Part shown: positions 52,405 to 61,051 of the stretch, one piece after another
Layout of the letters: each line of letters starts with the position of its first letter
How positions within the stretch are numbered: position 1 is the stretch's first letter
Assembly: GCF_005577435.1 (NCBI RefSeq)
Contig: NZ_CP040396.1
Location: forward strand, 1,315,501-1,379,500
Direction: 5' to 3'
From: Paenibacillus algicola
Lineage (GTDB): Bacteria > Bacillota > Bacilli > Paenibacillales > Paenibacillaceae
Length of the DNA: 64,000 nucleotides
The notes under the pieces: generated by a model
Databases searched by the model: none
The model's input: only the letters and a program-made list of their open reading frames with translations
What the model was told of the DNA's origin: nothing
Program-made: the position numbers and the translations under genes

Positions 52405-52786
52405 TGAAAAACCGAATACGATAGGTGTCGAGAGCGGCGTAAGGGGCGAATGTGTGCGAAAAACCGAACACGATGGTGCAGTAAATGGCATAAGAGGCGA
52501 ATGAATGCGAAAAACCGAACACGATGGTGCAGTGGTGGCGCAAAAGGCGAATGAATGCGAAAAACCGAACACAATGGTGCAGTAAATGGCGTAAGAGCCG
52601 AATGAATGCGAAAAACCGAACACGATGGTGCAGTAAATGGCGCAAAAGGCGAATGAATGCGAAAAACCGAACACAATGGTGCAGTAAATGGTGTAAGAGA
52701 CGAATGTGTGCGAAAAACCGAACACGATGGTGCAGTAAATGGCATAAGAGGCGAATGAATGCGAAAAACCGAACACAACAGCATGT
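52405..52786. repeat. 51-bp tandem repeat (minisatellite)
   Basis: Units share a GCGAAAAACCGAACAC start at 52456, 52507, 52557, 52608, 52659, 52710 and 52761, giving periods of 51, 50, 51, 51, 51 and 51 bp; a degenerate unit lies near 52405. Each unit also holds ATGGTGCAGTAAATGGC. The period is a multiple of three, so frames stay open on both strands and encode 17-residue repeats (for example NAKNRTRWCSKWRKRRM). No ribosome binding site or homology supports translation. Confidence 0.9.
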
Positions 52787-52790
52787 TGCA

Positions 52791-53029
52791 GGCGGACTGC
52801 GAAGAATATGCTTTCGAAGCGTCAGCTTCGACGAACCAACGGGGTTCTCATCCCTCTGGAACGCGAAAAACCGCCCGAGGGCGGTTTTTCTATGTACGTC
52901 CCAGAAGGGATGCCGCCCGTTTGGGCGGACTGCGAAGAATATGCTCCCGAAGCGTCAGCTTCGACGAACCAACGGGGTTCTTATCCCTCTGGAACGCGAA
53001 AAACCGCCCGAGGGCGGTTTCTCTATGTA

Positions 53030-53045
<16 letters not shown>
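52791..53045. repeat. 133-bp-spaced direct repeat including a tRNA 3' end
   Basis: 52791-52912 and 52924-53045 are nearly identical. Each contains GGCGGACTGCGAAGAATATG, a terminator hairpin (AAACCGCCCGAGGGCGGTTT at 52866-52889 and 52998-53020) and the 3' end of tRNA-Arg (CGTCCCAGAAGGGAT). In the first copy the tRNA part stops after about 15 bp; in the second it continues into the full tRNA gene. Confidence 0.85.
52998..53020. terminator. Terminator of inverted tRNA-Arg
   Basis: AAACCGCCC and GGGCGGTTT form a hairpin directly after the - strand tRNA gene, followed on that strand by TTTTTCGCG. A copy lies at 52866-52889. Confidence 0.8.
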
Positions 53046-53103
<58 letters not shown>

Positions 53104-53277
53104 ACGTATTTTTTCAAGCAAAAATTATAATATCATAAACAGAAAGTGAGTTCAACCTTTATTTCAGCTTTGTGGTAGTTGTAACTGGAAATAGGCATGC
53201 GGATCGCCGTTATAATTTGAGATCATGACATCGGGCTGCTCACCTCGCAGGCCTTATTTTTTTAGCGATCAGGGTTA

Positions 53278-53286
53278 TGCTATAAT
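53278..53286 (+). promoter_or_regulatory. Extended -10 promoter for ysoA-like gene
   Basis: TGCTATAAT is a perfect extended -10 element (TGnTATAAT), 38 nt before the preferred start. No clear -35 is present, as is usual for extended -10 promoters. Confidence 0.5.
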
Positions 53287-53323
53287 CAACAAATATGAAA
53301 TCGGTGCGAAAGGAGGTGTCCTT

Positions 53324-54241
53324 ATAAAGGACTCCAACTCCACAGACCAAGACGCAAGAAATGTTATTCTGTTCCCCAAAACCCTCGATTACTACCAGAT
53401 CCAGCTGACCGTGATGCTTGAGAACGAGCGGTACGGGGAAGCCAAGGAGCTGCTCGCCTTTCTTCTTCGCTGCGAGGGGCAGGATCAACGCCACTATGAA
53501 GAGTGGCAGGCCTTGCTGGAGTGGCTGGAGGCGGCTTTTCCATCCTCAGATGCAGGCAGCAGTGATGACCCCGAAGAAGATGGAGATGAAGCGGAGATGA
53601 CCAGGCGCATGGTCCAGGACAAAATGGCGCAGGATGCAGGATACGCAGATAAGCTCCTGGATACAGTGATGAATGGTCCGCTGACGGAACAGACCGTGCT
53701 GGCGCTGGAGCAGCTGGCTTATCTGGACCGGCCGGAAGTGGATGATGCCCTGGCGGCGTGGATGAAGGAACGGCCGCTGCATCCGCTGCTGCAGTTCAGG
53801 GTGCTGCAGACCATGAGACGAAGAGGCGCGACCGGAACGGTGTCTCTGATCCGTGGCAGCGAGACCGTGAGCGTGGAAGTAGAGCATATTCCATTGGGCC
53901 CCGGTGAATATCCGGAGGTCATCCAGCAGGTGCTGGAGCGGGTTGCGGAGAAGACAGAAGTGCATGAGCCGACGCTGTATTATTTTGCGCAGGAGCTGTG
54001 GTCGCAGTTTATTATGGCGGTATACGGGACCAAGGATTATTATTCCATGCTGGATAATGAGGAATCGACCCTTGACATCTGGGCGGCCGCCCTTCAAGAT
54101 ACGGTATCGGTGAGCCTGAAGGGCGTTCGGGACGAAGAGAGCATCCGCTCCGCGTATGGAGTGACAGACACGATGCGCTTCCGCTACGAGCAGGCATGCC
54201 GGGCGATCCGCCAGTTTGTATCCGCAGGAATGGAGAATTAG
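53324..54241 (+). CDS. YsoA-like helical repeat protein
   Basis: A protein of about 305 residues with repeated helical segments (LDYYQIQLTVMLENERYGEA, LTEQTVLALEQLAYLDRPEV, PLHPLLQFRVLQTMRRRGAT), similar to the TPR protein YsoA encoded before tig in B. subtilis. The frame begins at an ATG at 53225, but the promoter -10 at 53278 lies inside that stretch and AAAGGAGGTG lies at 53310-53319. The only codon at the right distance (7 nt after AGGAGG) is ATA (53324), so an AUA start is proposed. Function unknown; a chaperone-related role is suggested by position. Confidence 0.7.
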   Translation: MKDSNSTDQDARNVILFPKTLDYYQIQLTVMLENERYGEAKELLAFLLRCEGQDQRHYEEWQALLEWLEAAFPSSDAGSSDDPEEDGDEAEMTRRMVQDKMAQDAGYADKLLDTVMNGPLTEQTVLALEQLAYLDRPEVDDALAAWMKERPLHPLLQFRVLQTMRRRGATGTVSLIRGSETVSVEVEHIPLGPGEYPEVIQQVLERVAEKTEVHEPTLYYFAQELWSQFIMAVYGTKDYYSMLDNEESTLDIWAAALQDTVSVSLKGVRDEESIRSAYGVTDTMRFRYEQACRAIRQFVSAGMEN

Positions 54242-54284
54242 GGCAGAGGGAACGCTTCCTCTTACCGTCTGCAAGGGTTTACCC

Positions 54285-54313
54285 TTGAAAAAGGAATTAA
54301 TGTTGTTTATACT
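54285..54313 (+). promoter_or_regulatory. Sigma-A promoter of tig
   Basis: TTGAAA and TATACT are separated by 17 bp, ending 68 nt before the tig start. Confidence 0.7.
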
Positions 54314-54381
54314 ATAGTGGTTATTCGGGACGTGAGATTTGATCTGCGCCGACCACGTGAATTTTGGAGGGGAAAGCATAA

Positions 54382-55707
54382 ATGAAAGCAACTTGGGAAA
54401 AAATAGAGAAGAACCTCGGCGTTCTAGACGTTGAGGTAGAAGCGGACCGCGTCGCGGCTGCGCTTGACAAGGCTTTTAATAAAGTGTCAAAGAAAGCGAA
54501 CGTACCTGGTTTCCGTAAAGGTAAAGTGCCACGGCCGATTTTTGAAGCGCGTTACGGTGTGGAAAGCCTGTATCAGGATGCTATCGATATCCTTCTTCCT
54601 GAAGTGTACGGCGAAGCTGTAGAGCAAGCAGACATCTTCCCTGTAGACCGTCCTGAAATCGATATTGAGCAATTCTCCAAAGGTGAGTCGTTCAAATTCA
54701 AGGCGAGAGTAATTGTGAAGCCTGAAGTGAAGCTGGGCGACTACAAAGGGATCGAGGTTGCCGCTGTACCTGTAGAGGTTACAGAGGACGAGCTGAACGA
54801 AGAGCTGAAGCGTATGCAGGAGCGTCATGCGGAGCTGGCTGTTCTTGAAGAAGGACAAGCAGAGTCCGGCGACATCGCGGTTATTGATTTCGACGGATCG
54901 GTTGACGGTGTTCCTTTCGAAGGTGGACAAGCTGAGCGTTACTCCTTGGAGCTTGGAAGCAACAGCTTTATCCCTGGCTTCGAAGAGCAGGTCATCGGCA
55001 TGGCGACTGGCGATTTCAAGGACGTAGAGGTGACCTTCCCAGAAGAGTATCATGCTGAAGAGCTTGCAGGTAAAGTTGCTGTCTTCAAGGTGAAGGTACA
55101 TGAAATCAAGCGCAAGCAGCTGCCAGAGCTGGACGACGAATTCGCTAAAGACGTCAGCGAGTTTGACACGCTGGAAGAATACCAGGCTGACCTGAAATCC
55201 CAGCTGATGAAGCGTAAAGAGCAAGATGCTCAAGGCGTTCGCGAGAACGAAGCTGTGGAGAAGGCGTCTGCTAATGCAGAGATCGAAATTCCAGAAGCGA
55301 TGATTCAGTCCGAAGTACAGAACATGATGCGTGACTTCGACAACCGTCTGCGTCAGCAGGGTATGAACCTGGATATGTTCCTGAGCTTCTCCGGACAATC
55401 CAAGTCCGATCTGGAAGGTCAAATGAAGGACGATGCTGAGAAGCGCGTTCGTAACAACCTGGTTCTGGAGCAAATCGCGAAGGAAGAGAACCTGGAAGTG
55501 AGCGAAGAAGAAATCAACGAGGAGCTTGGCAATATGGCTGAAACCTACAAGCGTCCGGTTGAAGAAATCCGCAGCATCCTTTCCGCGAACGGTTCCCTGG
55601 ACAACCTGCGTGAAGAGCTGGTTCTCCGCAAGACGATTGATTTCCTGATTGAGAACAGCGTTGAGGGTCCTCCAGCACCGAAAGAAGAAGAGTCCACAGA
55701 AGAATAG
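54382..55707 (+). CDS. tig: Trigger factor
   Basis: A 441-residue ribosome-bound chaperone and peptidyl-prolyl isomerase. The ribosome-binding signature GFRKGKVPRPIFEARYG lies near residue 43, the FKBP-like PPIase domain covers about 155-245 (GDIAVIDFDGSVDGVPFEGG), and the helical chaperone domain follows with a Glu-rich end (EEESTEE). The start follows GGAGGGG. It has its own promoter and terminator and precedes clpP-clpX, as in many Firmicutes. Confidence 0.97.
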   Translation: MKATWEKIEKNLGVLDVEVEADRVAAALDKAFNKVSKKANVPGFRKGKVPRPIFEARYGVESLYQDAIDILLPEVYGEAVEQADIFPVDRPEIDIEQFSKGESFKFKARVIVKPEVKLGDYKGIEVAAVPVEVTEDELNEELKRMQERHAELAVLEEGQAESGDIAVIDFDGSVDGVPFEGGQAERYSLELGSNSFIPGFEEQVIGMATGDFKDVEVTFPEEYHAEELAGKVAVFKVKVHEIKRKQLPELDDEFAKDVSEFDTLEEYQADLKSQLMKRKEQDAQGVRENEAVEKASANAEIEIPEAMIQSEVQNMMRDFDNRLRQQGMNLDMFLSFSGQSKSDLEGQMKDDAEKRVRNNLVLEQIAKEENLEVSEEEINEELGNMAETYKRPVEEIRSILSANGSLDNLREELVLRKTIDFLIENSVEGPPAPKEEESTEE

Positions 55708-55737
55708 AAACTGCTTATCGCAGTTAAGGATACGATG

Positions 55738-55772
55738 AGGCACGTGCTTTGTATAAAGACGTGCCTTATTTC
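55738..55772 (+). terminator. Hairpin after tig
   Basis: AGGCACGT pairs perfectly with ACGTGCCT around a 13-nt loop, followed by a short T-rich tract. Confidence 0.65.
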
Positions 55773-55989
55773 TACCCTTTAACATCCAAAAACATACTAA
55801 ATATGACATCAATTGGTCATCAATTGACAACAGCAGCTCCATACATATTGCAAGTTTTCGATCAGGATATTTTGAGCGGCATGTTCATACAATGTATACA
55901 TGGTTAAAAAATGACATGAGACGTTGAACATGTTAGAATATCTTTTGTAACGCTGAAGTATAATTTTTCAAGGAAATGAGGTTGGTCGC

Positions 55990-56580
55990 ATGAGTCTTGT
56001 GCCTATGGTTGTGGAACAAACCAGTCGGGGAGAGCGTTCGTATGACATATACTCCCGGCTGCTAAAGGATCGTATCATCTTCCTCAGCAATGCGATCGAT
56101 GATGATGTAGCGAATCTGGTGATGGCTCAGCTGCTCTTTCTGGCTGCCGAGGATCCGGAGAAAGACATTCATCTGTACATCAATTCACCCGGTGGTTCTG
56201 TGACAGCCGGTATGGGTATATATGATACAATGCAATTTATCAAGCCTGACGTGTCTACGATTTGTGTAGGTATGGCAGCAAGCATGGGCTCACTTCTGTT
56301 AACGGCGGGAGCGCCGGGCAAACGCTATGCGCTTCAGAACAGTGAGGTCATGATTCACCAGCCGCTGGGCGGCATTCAAGGCCAGGCCTCCGATATTCAA
56401 ATTCACGCTGACTGGATCATCAAGACGAGACAGAAGCTGAACCAGATCTATGTGGAGCGGACAGGACAGCCCCTTGAAAAAATTGAACGCGATACAGACC
56501 GTGACTTTTTCATGAGTGCGGAAGAAGCCAAATCCTACGGGATTATTGATGATGTATTGTCTTCGCCGATCAAATCTTAA
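55990..56580 (+). CDS. clpP: ATP-dependent Clp protease proteolytic subunit
   Basis: A 196-residue serine peptidase forming the tetradecameric chamber. Catalytic Ser lies in [14 protein letters not shown] (near residue 98), His in MIHQPLGG (near 123) and Asp in [11 protein letters not shown] (near 172). The start follows AAGGAAATGAGG at some distance. Directly followed by clpX with 14 nt spacing, so protease and unfoldase are likely co-transcribed. No CtsR heptad repeat was recognised upstream. Confidence 0.97.
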   Translation: MSLVPMVVEQTSRGERSYDIYSRLLKDRIIFLSNAIDDDVANLVMAQLLFLAAEDPEKDIHLYINSPGGSVTAGMGIYDTMQFIKPDVSTICVGMAASMGSLLLTAGAPGKRYALQNSEVMIHQPLGGIQGQASDIQIHADWIIKTRQKLNQIYVERTGQPLEKIERDTDRDFFMSAEEAKSYGIIDDVLSSPIKS

Positions 56581-56594
56581 GAGGTGGTAATAAG

Positions 56595-57854
56595 ATGTTT
56601 AAATTCAATGATGACAAAGGGCAGCTGAAATGCTCCTTCTGCGGGAAGTCGCAGGAGCAGGTGCGCAAGCTGGTAGCTGGGCCCGGCGTTTATATATGTG
56701 ACGAGTGTATCGACCTGTGCTCCGAGATCGTAGAGGAAGAGCTGGGGCATGAAGAAGAAGTAGATCTGAAGGATATTCCGAAGCCGCGGGAAATCCGCGG
56801 AATTCTGGATCAATATGTAATTGGACAGGAAGCAGCCAAGAAATCTCTTGCTGTTGCTGTATATAACCATTACAAGCGCATCAACACCCAGAGCAAGATT
56901 GAGGACGTAGAATTGCAGAAGAGTAACATTCTCTTGCTGGGACCTACAGGCTCTGGTAAGACTCTGCTTGCTCAAACGATGGCGAAGATTCTGAATGTAC
57001 CTTTTGCTATTGCGGATGCTACCTCGCTAACTGAAGCGGGTTATGTAGGGGAAGATGTAGAGAACATCCTCCTGAAGCTGATTCAGGCTGCGGACTTTGA
57101 TGTAGAGAAGGCGGAGCGCGGCATCATCTATATTGATGAGATTGATAAAGTGGCCCGTAAATCCGAGAATCCTTCCATTACCCGGGACGTTTCCGGGGAA
57201 GGTGTACAGCAGGCACTGCTGAAGATTCTGGAGGGCACGGTCGCATCGGTTCCGCCTCAAGGTGGCCGCAAGCATCCGCATCAGGAATTTATTCAGATTG
57301 ATACTACGAACATTCTGTTTATTTGCGGCGGTGCCTTTGATGGCCTGGAGCAGTACATCAAGCGCCGGATCGGCAAGAAGGTCATTGGCTTCAATGCCAC
57401 TACGACGGAAGGTCAGAAGGAGCTCAAGGCTGGCGAGTACCTGACGATGGCATTGCCGGAGGATCTTCTGAAATTTGGCCTGATTCCGGAGTTTGTCGGT
57501 CGTCTTCCAGTAATCTCTACCCTAGAGCCGTTGGATGAGCAGACTCTGGTTCGTATCCTCTCGGAGCCGAAGAATGCGTTGACGAAGCAGTACCAGAAGC
57601 TTCTGGAGCTGGATAACGTCAATCTGAAGTTCGAGCAGGAAGCGCTGGAGGCCATTGCCCGTGAAGCGATCAAGCGTAATACCGGAGCCCGCGGCCTGCG
57701 TTCCATTATTGAAGGCATTATGCTGGAGGTTATGTACGAGGTGCCGTCCCGTGACGATATTGCTGACTGTGTCATTACAGAGCAGGTCGTGAAGGACAAG
57801 GTTGTGCCGGAGCTGCAAAGCAGCAGTGACAAGAAGCAGGAAGAGAGCGCCTAA
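56595..57854 (+). CDS. clpX: ATP-dependent Clp protease ATP-binding subunit
   Basis: A 419-residue AAA+ unfoldase that delivers substrates to ClpP. The N-terminal zinc finger has CSFCGKS and CDECIDLC (Cys pairs, residues about 10-40), followed by Walker A GPTGSGKT (about 116-123), Walker [10 protein letters not shown], sensor 1 and the IGF loop region ([14 protein letters not shown]) used for ClpP docking. GAGGTGG precedes the start. It is downstream of clpP. Confidence 0.97.
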   Translation: MFKFNDDKGQLKCSFCGKSQEQVRKLVAGPGVYICDECIDLCSEIVEEELGHEEEVDLKDIPKPREIRGILDQYVIGQEAAKKSLAVAVYNHYKRINTQSKIEDVELQKSNILLLGPTGSGKTLLAQTMAKILNVPFAIADATSLTEAGYVGEDVENILLKLIQAADFDVEKAERGIIYIDEIDKVARKSENPSITRDVSGEGVQQALLKILEGTVASVPPQGGRKHPHQEFIQIDTTNILFICGGAFDGLEQYIKRRIGKKVIGFNATTTEGQKELKAGEYLTMALPEDLLKFGLIPEFVGRLPVISTLEPLDEQTLVRILSEPKNALTKQYQKLLELDNVNLKFEQEALEAIAREAIKRNTGARGLRSIIEGIMLEVMYEVPSRDDIADCVITEQVVKDKVVPELQSSSDKKQEESA

Positions 57855-57973
57855 TTCGGGTGCCCCTCACTTGACAATCAATTAAACGACAATTCTCCAC
57901 TTCCACTCTTGGCACCGATTACTACGCCGAGTTGAGGAGTGGAGCTTTGCCGTTCTATGGGAGAGATTGATCC

Positions 57974-59083
57974 ATGTTTTTGAGACAGGACACCAGGCCC
58001 GTAAAAGTGGGGAATCTCACAATTGGCGGGAGTAACGAAGTCGTTATCCAAAGCATGTGCACGACCAAAACTGCGGACGTCGAAGCAACCGTTGCCGAAA
58101 TTCTTCGTCTGGAGGAAGCGGGCTGTCAGGTAGTCCGGGTCACCGTTAACAATGAGGAAGCGGCGGAAGCGATCAAGGAGATCAAGAAGCGCATTCATAT
58201 TCCGTTAGTGGCAGATATTCATTTTAATTACAAGCTCGCCCTTCTGGCAATTGAGAACGGGATTGATAAGGTTCGGATTAACCCGGGTAATATCGGTAAG
58301 CGCTCCAAGGTGGAAGAGGTAGTCAAAGCCTGCAAAGCCAAGGGTATTCCTATTCGAATCGGTGTTAATGCCGGCTCTCTGGAGAACCATTTGCTGGAGA
58401 AGTACGGCTATCCGACTCCGGAAGCAATGGTGGAGAGCGCCCTGTACCATATCGGTATTTTGGAGGAGCTGGATTTCCACGACATTATTGTTTCTTTGAA
58501 GGCTTCAGACGTTCCGATGGCTATTGCGGCTTACACCAAGGCTGCGGAGGTCATTCCTTATCCGCTTCACCTGGGAATTACCGAAGCAGGTACGCTGTTC
58601 TCCGGCACCGTGAAGAGTGCGGCCGGATTGGGGGCGCTGCTGGCTATGGGCATCGGGAACACGGTGCGCATCTCGCTCAGCGCAGATCCTGTAGAAGAAA
58701 TCAAAGTAGGGCGGGAACTGCTCAAGACCTTCGGTCTCATTTCTGATGCGCCAACACTGATCTCTTGTCCAACCTGCGGAAGGCTGGATATTGATCTGTT
58801 CTCGATCGCCGCAGAGGTGGAGGAGTATATTTCCAAGCTGAAGGTTCCGATTAAGGTGTCTGTCTTGGGCTGTGCCGTAAACGGCCCGGGCGAAGCAAGA
58901 GAAGCCGATATCGGTATTGCCGGAGCACGGGGCGAAGGCCTGCTGTTCCGCTATGGAGAAATGATTCGCAAAGTACCGGAAGAGACGATGGTTGAGGAAC
59001 TGAAGAAGGAAATTGACCATATCGTTACCGTATATGAACAAACCGGAGAAATTCCGGGACGCAAGCATAAATTGGGTGTGTAA
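57974..59083 (+). CDS. ispG: 4-hydroxy-3-methylbut-2-enyl diphosphate synthase
   Basis: A 369-residue iron-sulfur enzyme of the MEP isoprenoid pathway (GcpE). The N-terminal TIM barrel begins with [20 protein letters not shown], and the 4Fe-4S cysteines lie in [12 protein letters not shown] and [17 protein letters not shown]. Length matches the short bacterial form. It lies between clpX and lonB and is closed by a terminator. The start is preceded by GGGAGAG. Confidence 0.96.
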   Translation: MFLRQDTRPVKVGNLTIGGSNEVVIQSMCTTKTADVEATVAEILRLEEAGCQVVRVTVNNEEAAEAIKEIKKRIHIPLVADIHFNYKLALLAIENGIDKVRINPGNIGKRSKVEEVVKACKAKGIPIRIGVNAGSLENHLLEKYGYPTPEAMVESALYHIGILEELDFHDIIVSLKASDVPMAIAAYTKAAEVIPYPLHLGITEAGTLFSGTVKSAAGLGALLAMGIGNTVRISLSADPVEEIKVGRELLKTFGLISDAPTLISCPTCGRLDIDLFSIAAEVEEYISKLKVPIKVSVLGCAVNGPGEAREADIGIAGARGEGLLFRYGEMIRKVPEETMVEELKKEIDHIVTVYEQTGEIPGRKHKLGV

Positions 59084-59096
59084 GCAGCCACTATAG

Positions 59097-59133
59097 CCGC
59101 CTGAATCGGGAGTCGCCGGTTCAGGCGGTTTTT
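59097..59133 (+). terminator. Terminator after ispG
   Basis: CCGCCTGAA pairs perfectly with TTCAGGCGG around a G+C-rich loop, followed by TTTTT. Confidence 0.88.
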
Positions 59134-59239
59134 ATGTTTTCACAGATTTGATGAAGTGGTTTACTTTTACTTTCAAATATTCAGGCAATACTACCATATA
59201 AAAAGCTGTTGTTTTGAAAGTACAAAGGAGGAAGTGCTC

Positions 59240-60967
59240 ATGAATCTGAATATCATCATTATGATGATTCAATTGTTTTTTGCTGTGATCATCGGAGTCT
59301 ATTTCTGGAATCTTTTGCGAGGCCAAAAAAACAGTAAAACGGCAGTAGACCGGGAATCGCGCAAGGAGCTGGATAAGCTCCGCAAGCTGCGTTCCATTTC
59401 GCTGACCAAGCCGTTGGCAGAGAAGACGCGTCCGCAAAGTATGGACGATATTGTGGGTCAGAAGGACGGGCTGCGCGCCTTAAAGGCTGCTTTGTGCAGC
59501 GGTAATCCTCAGCATGTCATTGTTTATGGTCCACCGGGGGTGGGTAAAACGGCGGCAGCACGGGTAATTTTGGAGGAGGCCAAAAAAAATCCACAGTCAC
59601 CCTTTAAATTTGATGCCAAGTTTACAGAGATTGATGCTACCACAGCCCGATTCGATGAAAGGGGTATTGCCGACCCGTTGATCGGCTCGGTGCATGACCC
59701 GATTTACCAAGGCGCCGGGGCAATGGGAGTAGCAGGCATTCCGCAGCCCAAGCCGGGTGCGGTGACGAAGGCGCACGGCGGTATTTTATTTGTGGATGAA
59801 ATTGGCGAATTGCACCCGATCCAGATGAATAAGCTGTTAAAAGTACTCGAGGATCGTAAAGTGCTGCTGGAGAGCGCATACTACAACTCGGAGGATGTCA
59901 ACACTCCGGCGTACATCCACGATATTTTTCAGAACGGACTTCCGGCGGACTTCCGTCTTGTTGGGGCGACGACCCGCTCTCCGGAGGAGATTGCGCCGGC
60001 GCTGCGCTCCCGCTGTATGGAAATATTTTTCCGTCCGCTGCTGCCGGAGGAGATCGGGCGGATCGGCGAGGATGCCATTCAGAAGATTGGACTGCAGCCA
60101 TCGCCGGAAGCGGTGGAAGTGGTCAAGCGGTACTGCACGAACGGCCGGGAAGCTGTGAATATGATTCAGATGGCAGGCGGCATTGCGATGTCCGAAAAAA
60201 GGGATGCGCTTCGCGCTGCCGACGTCGAGTGGGTGGCCGGCAGCAGCCAGCTGCAGCCGCGTCCGGACCGCAAGGTGCCGGAGCGTCCGCAGATCGGGCT
60301 GGTCAACGGGCTTGCGGTGTACGGTCCCAATATGGGGGCGCTGCTGGAGATTGAGGTGTCTGCTGTACGTGCCGAAAAAGGCGCCGGAACATATAATATT
60401 ACAGGCGTCGTGGATGAAGAGGAGCTCGGAGGAGGCTCACGGAAGCTGCGCCGCAAGAGTATGGCGAAGGGCTCCATCGAGAACGTGCTGACCGTTTTGG
60501 GCTATATGGGCTTTCAGCCTAAAGCGTATGAGCTGCATATTAATTTTCCGGGCGGCACGCCGATTGACGGCCCCTCGGCAGGCATTGCAATGGCTACAGC
60601 CATCGTATCTGCGATCAAAGGAATTCCGGTAGACAACAAAACCGCTATGACGGGAGAAATCAGTATTCATGGCAGTGTCAAGCCGATTGGCGGCGTCATT
60701 GCCAAAGTGGAGGCGGCTTTTCAGGCTGGTGCCACTACGGTCATTATTCCGAAGGATAACTGGCAGAGCCTGTTTGAGGATTTGGACGGACTGCGGGTCA
60801 TTCCGGTGGAGACGGTGGATGAAGTGTTTGCACACATTTTTGGCGTAGAGGCGGCGCGGGAGCTGCTCCATCAGCCGGCAGTGGAGGTCTTTCCTCCGTC
60901 TGCTGCATCCCTGCTTCAGGCATCGGTACAGCGTCCAAACCAGGTGACAGACGCAGGAGGCTGTTAG
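59240..60967 (+). CDS. lonB: LonB protease, membrane-anchored
   Basis: A 575-residue AAA+ protease. Residues 4-23 are one membrane segment (NIIIMMIQLFFAVIIGVYFW), followed by an AAA domain with Walker A GPPGVGKT (97-104), Walker B GGILFVDEIGE, and a C-terminal Lon peptidase domain with catalytic Ser in GPSAGIAMA and Lys in KPIGGVIAKVEAA. The start follows AAAGGAGG. In B. subtilis LonB is forespore-specific and paired with lonA, as here. Unlike LonA it lacks the N-terminal substrate domain. Confidence 0.95.
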   Translation: MNLNIIIMMIQLFFAVIIGVYFWNLLRGQKNSKTAVDRESRKELDKLRKLRSISLTKPLAEKTRPQSMDDIVGQKDGLRALKAALCSGNPQHVIVYGPPGVGKTAAARVILEEAKKNPQSPFKFDAKFTEIDATTARFDERGIADPLIGSVHDPIYQGAGAMGVAGIPQPKPGAVTKAHGGILFVDEIGELHPIQMNKLLKVLEDRKVLLESAYYNSEDVNTPAYIHDIFQNGLPADFRLVGATTRSPEEIAPALRSRCMEIFFRPLLPEEIGRIGEDAIQKIGLQPSPEAVEVVKRYCTNGREAVNMIQMAGGIAMSEKRDALRAADVEWVAGSSQLQPRPDRKVPERPQIGLVNGLAVYGPNMGALLEIEVSAVRAEKGAGTYNITGVVDEEELGGGSRKLRRKSMAKGSIENVLTVLGYMGFQPKAYELHINFPGGTPIDGPSAGIAMATAIVSAIKGIPVDNKTAMTGEISIHGSVKPIGGVIAKVEAAFQAGATTVIIPKDNWQSLFEDLDGLRVIPVETVDEVFAHIFGVEAARELLHQPAVEVFPPSAASLLQASVQRPNQVTDAGGC

Positions 60968-61051
60968 GCGACGCGCCGTTGGTTTTTTATATGAACATTT
61001 GATAAAATAAGATTCGTGTCAACATTGAGAGCCATTGGAGGTGTGAAAGCG

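Noticed and set aside
52225..52786. Long frames on both strands encoding repeat proteins
   Set aside because: The open frames follow from a 51-bp repeat unit divisible by three, have no ribosome binding site and exist in several frames at once, so I list only the repeat.
52405..52786. CRISPR array
   Set aside because: The units are repeated along their whole length without unique spacers, and no cas gene is present.
54487..55842. Long 451-codon frame opposite tig
   Set aside because: It mirrors the codon pattern of tig on the other strand, has no ribosome binding site and no recognisable protein family.
55850..55989. CtsR operator before clpP
   Set aside because: No heptad direct repeat of the GGTCAAA type was seen; a TATAAT at 55959 has no good -35 partner, so no promoter is claimed.
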